In this document: positions 1 through 6,053 of the stretch, in pieces | Numbering within the stretch: position 1 is the first letter of the stretch | Layout: each line of letters opens with the position of its first letter | Assembly: GCA_036744635.1 (NCBI GenBank) | Contig: DAIOHQ010000234.1 | Location: 1-7,769, forward strand | DNA: 7,769 nucleotides | Direction: 5' to 3' | DNA from: DAIOHQ01 sp036744635 | GTDB lineage: Bacteria > Planctomycetota > Phycisphaerae > Tepidisphaerales > Tepidisphaeraceae | Made by a program: the position numbers and the translations under genes | Notes under the pieces: generated by a model | What the model saw: the letters and a program-made list of their open reading frames with translations, nothing else | Databases searched by the model: none | What the model was told of the DNA's origin: nothing

Positions 1-9
1 TCTTACTGC

Positions 10-75
10 GCCGCTACGCGGCACAGGTCTCGGAGTACCGCGACCTGTGGCACCCAGAAATTTGAAACTGACCCA
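10..75. repeat. REP-like palindromic element, left copy
   Basis: A compact intergenic palindrome. The main hairpin pairs 22-29 with 42-49 (8 bp) and has an inner CGG/CCG stem (31-33 with 38-40) closing an AGTA loop at 34-37. A smaller perfect hairpin (10-14 with 18-22) lies just before it. The stretch 27-75 is repeated in inverted orientation at 7721-7769 with 46 of 49 positions identical. The element therefore extends about 26 nt beyond the hairpin, into the part ending CTGACCCA. Size, intergenic position and hairpin form fit REP elements mobilised in trans by IS200-like (RAYT) transposases. No such transposase is in the window, so that link is inferred. Confidence 0.75.
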
Positions 76-133
76 ATACCGAAATTCCGCCGCGTGCCGT
101 TTGGCAGACATCGGACAAATAGGAGCGTCCAAA

Positions 134-178
134 CGCAGAAACGGCGACGGGCATGTCCCCCATTTGCCGTTTCTTGCG
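134..178. repeat. Imperfect inverted repeat downstream of the peroxiredoxin gene
   Basis: CGCAGAAACGGC (134-145) pairs with GCCGTTTCTTGCG (166-178) through an 11-12 bp stem with one bulged base. The 20-nt loop contains the self-complementary GGGCATGTCCC. It lies 22 nt past the stop codon of the minus-strand peroxiredoxin gene, so it may stabilise or end that transcript. It lacks a good T-run on either strand and could equally be another repetitive palindrome. Only one copy is in the window, so repeat status is unproven. Confidence 0.5.
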
Positions 179-200
179 ATTCTCAAATACCCGGGTCGTC

Positions 201-809
201 TTATTTGGCCGCCGCTACCGTACCGGCGCCGTGCTTATTGAACCACTGCTTGGACTTGGTCGGATGCGCTTTCATACTGTCAGCGCCCGGCTTCCAGTCG
301 GCGGGGCAGACTTCGCCGTGCTCGCGGACGAACTGGAACGCCTGCAGCACGCGCAGGGTCTCATCGACCGAGCGGCCGACGCTCAGGTTGTTGACGGTGG
401 CGTGCTGGATGATGCCGTCGGTGTCGATGATGAACAGCCCGCGCAACGCGACGCCATCTGCGCTGAGGACGCCGAAATCCTGAGCCATCTTGCGGTTCAA
501 ATCCGCCAGCAGGGGGTACTGAATTCCCTTGATGCCGCCTTCCTTGCGGTCCTTTTCCGTCCACGCCAGATGGGTGAACTTGCTGTCGATGCTGACGCCG
601 ACGATTTCGGCGTTGATATTCTGGAAATCCTTGACCCGATCGGAAAACGCGAGGATTTCCGTGGGGCAGACGAAGGTGAAATCCAGCGGATAGAAGAAGA
701 CCACCAGCCACTTGCCTTTGAAATCGGCGAGGCTGACGGACTTGAATTCGCCGTGATGGACGGCGTCCACCTGAAACTGCGGTGCGGCATTGCCAACGAG
801 CGTGCTCAT
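201..809 (-). CDS. Typical 2-Cys peroxiredoxin (AhpC/Prx1 type)
   Basis: A cytoplasmic thiol peroxidase that reduces hydrogen peroxide and organic hydroperoxides using electrons from thioredoxin or an AhpF-like reductase. The 202-aa product has the peroxidatic motif PLDFTFVCPTE (Cys48, with Thr45 of the PxxxTxxC motif) and a C-terminal resolving cysteine in GEVCPADW (Cys168), which together define the typical 2-Cys class. GGIKGIQYPLL and a C-terminal WF resemble the GGLG/YF features linked to hyperoxidation sensitivity, but imperfectly. I chose the ATG at 809 because AGGA lies 7 nt upstream (817-820) and the protein then begins in the family style. A longer reading to 848 adds 13 residues that run through that ribosome site. 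The gene is monocistronic and divergent from dxr. The general family is certain; the exact subclass and reductant are not. Confidence 0.96.
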   Translation of the reverse strand: MSTLVGNAAPQFQVDAVHHGEFKSVSLADFKGKWLVVFFYPLDFTFVCPTEILAFSDRVKDFQNINAEIVGVSIDSKFTHLAWTEKDRKEGGIKGIQYPLLADLNRKMAQDFGVLSADGVALRGLFIIDTDGIIQHATVNNLSVGRSVDETLRVLQAFQFVREHGEVCPADWKPGADSMKAHPTKSKQWFNKHGAGTVAAAK

Positions 810-874
810 AATTGTTTCCTGAAAAAACCCGCGCCCGGCGAAAACCAACGCTGGCCACGCCCGGCGAACGAAAC

Positions 875-902
875 ATTATGGCGGGATGGCGAGTGGTTTC
901 AA
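875..902 (-). promoter_or_regulatory. Sigma70-like promoter of the peroxiredoxin gene
   Basis: Read on the minus strand, TTGAAA (897-902) is followed after 16 nt by CATAAT (875-880). This is a good -35/-10 pair giving a start near 868 and a leader of about 58 nt before the ATG at 809. A 9-bp inverted repeat (CGCTGGCCA at 849-857 and its complement at 903-911) brackets the promoter symmetrically and could be an operator. An 11-nt direct repeat (CGCCCGGCGAA at 832-842 and 858-868) lies in the leader. No recognised OxyR or PerR site is apparent. Confidence 0.6.
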
Positions 903-917
903 TGGCCAGCGGTGTTT

Positions 918-982
918 GTAGGGTGGGCGTACTCGCCCACCGTTTCCGGCACGTCCGCGGTGGGCGAGTACGCCCACCCTAC
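918..982. repeat. Double palindrome (BIME-like REP pair), copy 1
   Basis: Arms 918-942 and 958-982 are perfect 25-nt inverted complements around a 15-nt spacer (943-957). Each arm is itself a hairpin: GTGGGCG and CGCCCAC closing an AGTA (or TACT) loop. The unit thus behaves as two head-to-head REP sequences. A second copy lies at 4296-4369 in the opposite orientation, with a nearly identical spacer. It sits between the divergent peroxiredoxin and dxr genes, 14 nt before the first dxr ATG. Translated, it gives peptides such as VGWAYSPT and VGEYAHPT, which explains spurious extensions of neighbouring open frames. Confidence 0.9.
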
Positions 983-988
983 GCTGGC

Positions 989-1016
989 TTGTCCAGATGC
1001 GTCTGGCCGATATAGT
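989..1016 (+). promoter_or_regulatory. Possible dxr promoter inside the 5' part of the open frame
   Basis: TTGTCC (989-994) and TATAGT (1011-1016) are spaced 16 nt apart, a plausible sigma70-type promoter immediately after the repeat. If real, transcription would begin near 1022. That would exclude the ATG at 997 and leave only the TTG at 1027 with almost no leader. This conflict lowers confidence; the true promoter may lie further upstream, and the match may be chance. Confidence 0.3.
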
Positions 1017-2193
1017 GGGACCGCACTTGAGCAAGCGCATCGCCATTCTCGGATCCACCGGCTCGATCGGATGTAACGCCCTGGAGGTGGTCGAGCACCT
1101 CGGGCCGGGATATTCGGTGACGGCGCTGAGCGCCAACACCCGGATTGACAAGCTGGCCCAGCAGGTGCGCCGGCATCGGCCCGGGGCGGTGGCCATCGCC
1201 GATCCAGCCCAGGCTTCATCGCTGCGAAAGCTCATAGGAAGCCACACGAAAATCTACAGCGGCGCCGATGGCCTTGTGGAAATGGTGCGCACCGAGCCGA
1301 TCGACATCGTTCTGGCGGCCATCGTCGGCTCGGCCGGGTTGCCGGCGGTGCTGGCGGCGGTGGAGACCGGCAAGACTCTGGCGCTGGCGAATAAAGAGGC
1401 GCTGGTGGTGGCCGGCTCGATCGTCATCCCCGAGGCCCGCCGCCGCGGCGTCACCATTCTGCCGGTCGATTCCGAACACTCGGCAATTTTTCAGGCGCTG
1501 GCCAGCGGGCGCAGCGCGGAGGTGGCGCGGGTGATCCTTACCGCCAGCGGCGGACCGTTCCGCAACGCCTCGGCCGACGAGATCGCCAACGCCACCGTGG
1601 AAGATGCCCTCAAGCATCCCACCTGGCAGATGGGCTCGAAGATCACCATCGACTCGGCCACCATGTTCAACAAAGGCCTGGAGCTGATCGAGGCCTGCTG
1701 GTTGTTCGACCTGCCGCCGGAAAAGGTGCAGGTGGTGATTCATCCCGAGTCGATCATTCATTCGATGGTGGAATTCGTGGACGGCTCGGTGATCGCGCAG
1801 CTTTCGCCTCCTGACATGCGCACGCCGATTCAATATGCCCTGACCTACCCCGAGCGGGTTGAGGGGATCAGCCGGCGCATGGATTGGAGCGAAACCTTCG
1901 CGATGAACTTCCAGCCGCCGGACATGAATCGATTTCCCGCACTTCGGCTGGCCTATGACGTAGCAAGACGCGGGGGGACTTTGGGCGCGGTGTTAAACGC
2001 CGCCAATGAGGCCGCCGTTGCCGCCTTTATCGGGGGGATTATGCCGTTTGGGGAGATTTCGCGGGTGGTTGAGCTTACAATCCGCGAGCACAAGCTCCAG
2101 CTTCATCCCAGTCTGGACGATCTGCTCCAGGCGGATCGCTGGGCCAGAGCCCAGGCGGATTCGTTGATTCAGAAGAATCTCATTCGGAACTGA
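997..2193 (+). CDS. dxr: 1-deoxy-D-xylulose 5-phosphate reductoisomerase
   Basis: A cytoplasmic, NADPH- and divalent-metal-dependent enzyme converting 1-deoxy-D-xylulose 5-phosphate to 2-C-methyl-D-erythritol 4-phosphate, the committed step of the MEP isoprenoid pathway and the target of fosmidomycin. In this 398-aa frame the NADPH loop is GSTGSIG (19-25). ALANKEALVVAG follows, then LPVDSEHS with metal ligands Asp158 and Glu160. The substrate flap HPTWQMG carries His207 and Trp210, and DSATMFNKGLELIEA carries Asn225, Lys226 and the third metal ligand Glu229. VVIHPESIIHSMVEF is also conserved. Length equals the E. coli enzyme, but homologues usually begin just before KRIAILGSTG. GTG at 1015 or TTG at 1027 are therefore serious alternatives to ATG 997, which has no evident ribosome site and sits in a small hairpin (993-1006). 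The stop is 4 nt before rseP, implying an operon. Confidence 0.97.
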   Translation: MRLADIVGPHLSKRIAILGSTGSIGCNALEVVEHLGPGYSVTALSANTRIDKLAQQVRRHRPGAVAIADPAQASSLRKLIGSHTKIYSGADGLVEMVRTEPIDIVLAAIVGSAGLPAVLAAVETGKTLALANKEALVVAGSIVIPEARRRGVTILPVDSEHSAIFQALASGRSAEVARVILTASGGPFRNASADEIANATVEDALKHPTWQMGSKITIDSATMFNKGLELIEACWLFDLPPEKVQVVIHPESIIHSMVEFVDGSVIAQLSPPDMRTPIQYALTYPERVEGISRRMDWSETFAMNFQPPDMNRFPALRLAYDVARRGGTLGAVLNAANEAAVAAFIGGIMPFGEISRVVELTIREHKLQLHPSLDDLLQADRWARAQADSLIQKNLIRN

Positions 2194-2197
2194 ACGC

Positions 2198-4288
2198 ATG
2201 CTTTCAAATATTCTGATGTGGGCGCTGATGGTGTTTGGCTTTGGCTTCGTGGTCTTCTGGCACGAGCTGGGGCACTTCATCGCGGCCAAGGCGGTGGGCA
2301 TCAAGGTGGAGCAGTTCGCCGTCGGCTTCGGTCAGGCGCTGTTCTCCTGGCGCAAGGGGCTGGGTTGGCGCGGCGGCTCCAGCGGCAAGGAATTCAATAG
2401 TCGTATCAAGGAGCATCTCACCGCCCGCAATGAACCAGTCGATGAGGACGGCGAATTCAGCGGGCTGAAGATCAAGCAGGCGGCCGAGGAACTCAAGCTG
2501 GGCGAAACCGAATACCGTCTGAACTGGATCCCGCTCGGCGGCTACGTCAAGATGCTCGGGCAGGATGACCTGCGCCCCAACGCCGTCGCCGACGATCCCC
2601 GCGCCTACAACAAAAAATCGATCAGCGCCCGCATGGTGGTGGTCTCGGCCGGCGTGATCATGAACATCATTCTGGCCGCCCTTGGCTTCATGGTGCTGTT
2701 TCTGATCGGCTTCAATGTCCCGCCGTCGGTGGTGGGGGGCATCAAGCCGGGCGGGCCGGCGCAGCAAACCGTCAACGCCGAAGGCAAGGCGGCGCCCCTG
2801 CGGGTCGGCGACCGCATCGTTTACTACGACGACAAGTATCAGCACGATTTCACCAAGGTGGGCCTCAACGTCGCCCTCTCCCACGAGGGGACGGCGACGA
2901 TGATGTATGTCCTGCGCCGGGAAAACCCCAGCGGCCCGGGAGAGCGGATCTGGGTGACGCCGCGCCGGCCGGCCGATGAGGGAAAGGGATTCCTCGAGAT
3001 CGGCATCAATGCCCCGATGGAACTGCGCGGGCTGGATAAGAAGGACTCCGAAGAGATCGCCAAGCTGCAGGGCCTGCAGCCGGCGGAGTATCTGGAACTG
3101 AAATCAGGCGACTTCATCACCCACATCAATGGTCAGCCCGTCGATGTGAAGGATTACTGGAAGCTCGATCAGGCGCTGCAGGATTCCAATGGCGCTCCGG
3201 TCGAGCTGACCGTGAAAAGCGCGGATGGAAAAACGCGCCCCGCGACCGTCATGCCTCATTTCTTCCCGCCGTTCGGGGCGGATGAACTCGACTTCGGCGG
3301 CATGGTGCCGCGGGCGGAGGTGGCCGGCGTCCTTTCGGAGTCGCCGGCAGCGCACAAGATTCTTCCCGGCGACGTCATCCTCGACCTGCCCGACAAGGAA
3401 GGGGGCAACTCCGATCCCAGCGGCGGCCAGATGATCAAGCTGCTGAACGACGCCGGCCGCGCCGGCCGGGCTGTTACCCTGAAGGTGCTGCGCGACGGCA
3501 AGGAACAGGTGCTCGAACCGGTTGTTCCTTCACTCAACGTCGGCAAGGACAAGGAAAACAACACCCGCAAGGGCCTGGGCATCCAGTTGAGATACGATGA
3601 CCGGCACGCGGTCGTGGCCGACGTGCAGAACGGCAGCGCCGCGGCGATTGCCGGAATCAAACCGCACGAGCAGATTCTGTCGATCAATGGCAAGCCGGTA
3701 GCTACGTGGTTCGACGTCCGCCAGGCCCTGGCCGCCTGCGGCGAGGGCAAGCCGATCGCCATCACCACCCAATGGGAAGGCAAGCGCAACGATCGCACCA
3801 TGACGCTGTCGGCCGGGCAGATTCAGGCGATTGGCAACCTGCTGGTGACCCACTCGCTGGCGCTGCACGAGCGCGTCGAGCCGCGCGTGACCGGCAATCC
3901 CCTCACCGCCGCCGCCTGGGGCGTCACCGAGACCCGCGACTTCGTCCTGCAGTTTTATCTCACCCTCCGCCGCATGACCCAGGGATCGGTGAGCTACACC
4001 AACATGATGGGCCCGGTGGGAATCGTCGCCGCCGGCGGCAAGTTCGCGGTGAAAGGACTGGACTGGCTGATCTGGTTCCTGGCGATGATCAGCGCCAACC
4101 TCGCGGTGGTGAATTTCCTGCCGATCCCGATTGTGGACGGCGGGCTGTTCACCTTCCTGATCATCGAAAAAATCCAGGGCCGCCCGCTCTCCCCGCGCAC
4201 GCAAAGCGTCGCCCAGATCGTCGGCCTGGCGGTCATCCTCGGCGTGTTCCTGCTGGTGACGTACCAGGACATCGCGAGATTCTTGTGA
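2198..4288 (+). CDS. rseP: RseP-type site-2 intramembrane zinc metalloprotease with multiple PDZ domains
   Basis: An inner-membrane protease of the S2P/M50 family, expected to cleave transmembrane substrates such as anti-sigma factors in envelope stress signalling; the substrate here is unknown. The first membrane segment (about 4-24) runs into the zinc motif HELGH (22-26). The membrane-associated loop GGYVKML follows, then a second segment (about 147-171). NFLPIPIVDGG supplies the third metal ligand Asp647, next to the third segment (about 621-641). The fourth segment is about 670-690. At 696 aa it is far longer than E. coli RseP (450 aa). The periplasmic region reads as up to four PDZ-like units (roughly 172-260, 285-352, 360-445, 460-545), and a charged insertion lies near residues 55-100. 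It begins 4 nt after dxr, suggesting coupled translation. Family assignment is firm; the PDZ count is by eye. Confidence 0.95.
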   Translation: MLSNILMWALMVFGFGFVVFWHELGHFIAAKAVGIKVEQFAVGFGQALFSWRKGLGWRGGSSGKEFNSRIKEHLTARNEPVDEDGEFSGLKIKQAAEELKLGETEYRLNWIPLGGYVKMLGQDDLRPNAVADDPRAYNKKSISARMVVVSAGVIMNIILAALGFMVLFLIGFNVPPSVVGGIKPGGPAQQTVNAEGKAAPLRVGDRIVYYDDKYQHDFTKVGLNVALSHEGTATMMYVLRRENPSGPGERIWVTPRRPADEGKGFLEIGINAPMELRGLDKKDSEEIAKLQGLQPAEYLELKSGDFITHINGQPVDVKDYWKLDQALQDSNGAPVELTVKSADGKTRPATVMPHFFPPFGADELDFGGMVPRAEVAGVLSESPAAHKILPGDVILDLPDKEGGNSDPSGGQMIKLLNDAGRAGRAVTLKVLRDGKEQVLEPVVPSLNVGKDKENNTRKGLGIQLRYDDRHAVVADVQNGSAAAIAGIKPHEQILSINGKPVATWFDVRQALAACGEGKPIAITTQWEGKRNDRTMTLSAGQIQAIGNLLVTHSLALHERVEPRVTGNPLTAAAWGVTETRDFVLQFYLTLRRMTQGSVSYTNMMGPVGIVAAGGKFAVKGLDWLIWFLAMISANLAVVNFLPIPIVDGGLFTFLIIEKIQGRPLSPRTQSVAQIVGLAVILGVFLLVTYQDIARFL

Positions 4289-4295
4289 GTGAGCG

Positions 4296-4369
4296 ATCCC
4301 GTAGGGTGGGCGTACTCGCCCACCGCGACGTGTCGGAAACGGTGGGCGAGTACGCCCACCCTACGGGAT
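4296..4369. repeat. Double palindrome (BIME-like REP pair), copy 2, inverted relative to copy 1
   Basis: Arms 4296-4325 and 4340-4369 are perfect 30-nt inverted complements around a 14-nt spacer (4326-4339). The inner 25 nt of each arm match copy 1 (918-982). The spacer's reverse complement, TTTCCGACACGTCG, closely matches the copy 1 spacer TTTCCGGCACGTCCG, so the two copies point in opposite directions. The element starts 7 nt after the rseP stop. It could protect the dxr-rseP mRNA 3' end or reduce readthrough into tadA, as REP sequences do elsewhere; this role is inferred. Confidence 0.92.
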
Positions 4370-4420
4370 TACGAAGGCAGATTCGCCCGGAGTGCCTGCA
4401 ATGAGATCCCTGGAAACGCC

Positions 4421-4891
4421 ATGACTCAGCCGGAATCATGGATGCAGCTTGCCTTCGCGCAGGCGCGGGCGGCGCTGGCGCTGGATGAGGTGCCGATCGG
4501 CTGTGTCATCGTGGAAGAAGCCACCGGCCGCGTCCTCGGCCAGGGGCACAACCGCCGGCACACCGATCACGACCCCACCGCCCACGCCGAAATCCTCGCC
4601 TTGCGCCAAGCGTCGCAAGCCCTTGGCGACTGGCGGCTCACCGGCTGCGTGCTGGTGGTGACGCTCGAACCCTGTCCCATGTGCGCTGGCGCCATCGTCA
4701 ACGCCCGCATTCCCAAGCTCATCTACGGCTGCCCCGACCCCAAGGCCGGCGCCGTCCGCACCCTCTACCAGCTTTGCGAGGACCCCCGCCTCAACCACCG
4801 CGTGCAAGTCACCCCCGGCGTGCTGGAAGCAGACTGCGCCGAGCTGCTCCAAGCCTTCTTCCGCGGAAAACGGGAAGCGGGCAGGTTGTAA
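4421..4891 (+). CDS. tadA: tRNA-specific adenosine deaminase
   Basis: Deaminates adenosine 34 to inosine in the anticodon of tRNA-Arg(ACG), allowing decoding of several CGN codons; cytoplasmic and usually essential. The 156-aa protein shows the zinc cytidine/adenosine deaminase signature. DPTAHAEI has the ligand His55 and the proton shuttle Glu57, and LEPCPMCAGA has the zinc ligands Cys85 and Cys88. DEVPIGCVIV near the N terminus is also characteristic, and length is close to E. coli TadA (167 aa). I set the start at ATG 4421, preceded by GGAA at a normal distance. The open frame runs upstream to a GTG at 4289, but that extension mostly translates the palindromic repeat (VGWAYSPT) and is not protein-like. 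It lies downstream of dxr-rseP on the same strand and may be partly co-transcribed. A guanine deaminase relative is a less likely alternative. Confidence 0.94.
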   Translation: MTQPESWMQLAFAQARAALALDEVPIGCVIVEEATGRVLGQGHNRRHTDHDPTAHAEILALRQASQALGDWRLTGCVLVVTLEPCPMCAGAIVNARIPKLIYGCPDPKAGAVRTLYQLCEDPRLNHRVQVTPGVLEADCAELLQAFFRGKREAGRL

Positions 4892-4952
4892 CATCGTCTT
4901 GCCTCGATCGGCGCTGCCAGCCGACTTGGCGAAGGACTAACTGCAAAGTTCA

Positions 4953-4961
4953 TGGTATAAT
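4953..4961 (+). promoter_or_regulatory. Extended -10 promoter for the nuclease-like/PIN gene pair
   Basis: TGGTATAAT combines a perfect -10 hexamer TATAAT (4956-4961) with the TGn extension at 4953-4955, which can replace a -35 element. The nearest -35-like sequence, TTGGCG (4926-4931), is 24 nt away, too far to count. Transcription would start near 4968, leaving about 34 nt of leader before the ATG at 5002. The surrounding 110-nt gap after tadA is visibly AT-richer than the upstream genes. Confidence 0.65.
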
Positions 4962-5001
4962 GTTCCGTGTCGTTTCCGATCTCTAACAGGTTACTGGTCC
5001 T

Positions 5002-5457
5002 ATGAATAATACTCAGTCGTCCGATATAATCTTAAGACGGCCCAATGGGATCCCAGTGGCCTTTGTGGAGGTCAAGAACCGCCCGGGGCTTGATCCTTCC
5101 ACCGCAATTGCAATTCGCCAGAGCTTGATGGAATATCAAATCCTCCCACCGGAAGGATATTTTCTGCTCGTTACGCAAGAACAGGCTTATTTATGGGCGA
5201 AAGAGCAGGCGGCTGACCCGGATGCGGCTCCAGCTCAACGACTCTCCATGCGGGAGGTCCTGGCGACCTATTTTAACGAGGCCCAGCTGGAACGGCACAT
5301 GGAAGGCAGCGCGCTCGAGCTTGTGCTTTACGGCTGGCTGAGCAATCTGGCCGCTGGCGGTGGCACGCGACCAGGATCGCTTGCAGGAACGAACGTTTTT
5401 GACTCCTTCGCCAATGCTGTCCGAGATACAAAGATCGAGGTGGGGGCGCTTCTGTGA
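5002..5457 (+). CDS. Small protein with a PD-(D/E)XK-like nuclease core, partner of the PIN gene
   Basis: A 151-aa protein I do not recognise by name. Residues 8-26 form a predicted beta hairpin with Asp8 and an E-x-K triad member pair (Glu23 and Lys25 in VAFVEVKN). This is the arrangement of the PD-(D/E)XK nuclease core, as in the N-terminal domain of type I restriction HsdR subunits. A stretch reading YFLLVTQEQAYLWAK (about 53-67) resembles the strand after the core in such domains. No helix precedes the Asp, so the fold is minimal and activity uncertain. No signal peptide or membrane segment is seen. The stop overlaps the start of the PIN gene by 4 nt (GTGA), so the two are translationally coupled. 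Early codons include ATA, TTA and AGA, unlike the neighbours, hinting at transfer. The ribosome site is weak. It may be a nuclease, or a catalytically dead partner/antitoxin for the PIN protein. Confidence 0.75.
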   Translation: MNNTQSSDIILRRPNGIPVAFVEVKNRPGLDPSTAIAIRQSLMEYQILPPEGYFLLVTQEQAYLWAKEQAADPDAAPAQRLSMREVLATYFNEAQLERHMEGSALELVLYGWLSNLAAGGGTRPGSLAGTNVFDSFANAVRDTKIEVGALL

Positions 5458-6053
5458 ACGTATATGTCGAGTCGAATTTTCCGCTGGAACTTGCGCGCCA
5501 GCAGGCCGAAGCCCCCGAAGTGGAACGCATCCTTCAACTCGCTGATGAGCGGCGGATTCAACTGATCTTTCCAGCTTCCGCCAGCACCGAACCTTTTTCC
5601 ACGCTCATGTACTATGGAAACCGCCGTGCGCGCACCCTTACGGAGTTCACCGACGTGCTGGCGGATTTGGGTCGCTCCCGCCCATACCAGACTCTTGTCT
5701 CGAATCTTGAGCCATTCCTTGCCAATCTAGCCGTGATCAAAATTGAGGAGGTCGAGCGGTTGGAAGAAACCATCGAGCGCATGCTCAGAGTGGGGCGATC
5801 CATCCCGCTGACAGCCCAAATCTTTGGATATGCGCGTTGGTGTAAGCAGAATCTCGGCTTGTCGGCCCAGGATGCGATTATGTACGCGTCGGTGCTCGGC
5901 GACCTTGCCCCAGCAACAACGGACAACTGCTTTGTTAGCCGCAATTCCAGCGATTTTGGCGTTCTCAAGGCTAGTCTGGAAGAGGCGGGCTGCCGGTACT
6001 TCGCGCATTTTCCGAGGCTGCTGGAATTTCTGAATAGCCAGGTCGGACCATGA
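5454..6053 (+). CDS. PIN-domain protein, probable ribonuclease
   Basis: A 199-aa protein with the acidic layout of PIN nucleases, metal-dependent RNases that include VapC toxins. The first strand reads MNVYVESNF, with Glu6 where Asp is canonical and Asn8 retained. Glu46 follows in STEPFSTL, then Asp140 in LSAQDAIMYASVL, and finally Asp167 in FVSRNSSDFG. It is longer than typical VapC (about 130 aa). The extra residues, roughly 55-115, are mostly helical and rich in Arg and Glu. The only in-frame start is GTG 5454, whose last two bases belong to the upstream gene's TGA overlap. This order of a small upstream partner and downstream PIN protein with a 4-nt overlap matches toxin-antitoxin operons, but the partner is not an AbrB, RHH or HTH antitoxin. 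RNase activity is likely if the Asp-to-Glu change is tolerated; the physiological role is unknown. Confidence 0.82.
   Translation: MNVYVESNFPLELARQQAEAPEVERILQLADERRIQLIFPASASTEPFSTLMYYGNRRARTLTEFTDVLADLGRSRPYQTLVSNLEPFLANLAVIKIEEVERLEETIERMLRVGRSIPLTAQIFGYARWCKQNLGLSAQDAIMYASVLGDLAPATTDNCFVSRNSSDFGVLKASLEEAGCRYFAHFPRLLEFLNSQVGP

Noticed and set aside
153..1076. A 307-codon plus-strand open frame antisense to the peroxiredoxin gene
   Set aside because: It is the complement of a well-supported peroxiredoxin, crosses the palindromic repeat and the dxr start, and has no recognisable motif. GC-rich codon bias explains the open frame.
3449..3470. GC-rich palindrome inside rseP
   Set aside because: It encodes the alternating Ala-Gly-Arg stretch of a PDZ-like domain in frame, so codon content explains it.
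3530..4204. Minus-strand 224-codon open frame inside rseP
   Set aside because: It is antisense to conserved PDZ and membrane segments of rseP, with a His/Arg/Gly-rich composition typical of shadows.
4901..4931. Possible terminator after tadA
   Set aside because: Only a 5-bp stem (4908-4912 with 4920-4924) and a 7-nt loop without a T-run.
4681..4986. Out-of-frame 101-codon open frame within and after tadA
   Set aside because: Arg/Pro-rich shadow translation of the tadA coding frame with no independent ribosome site.
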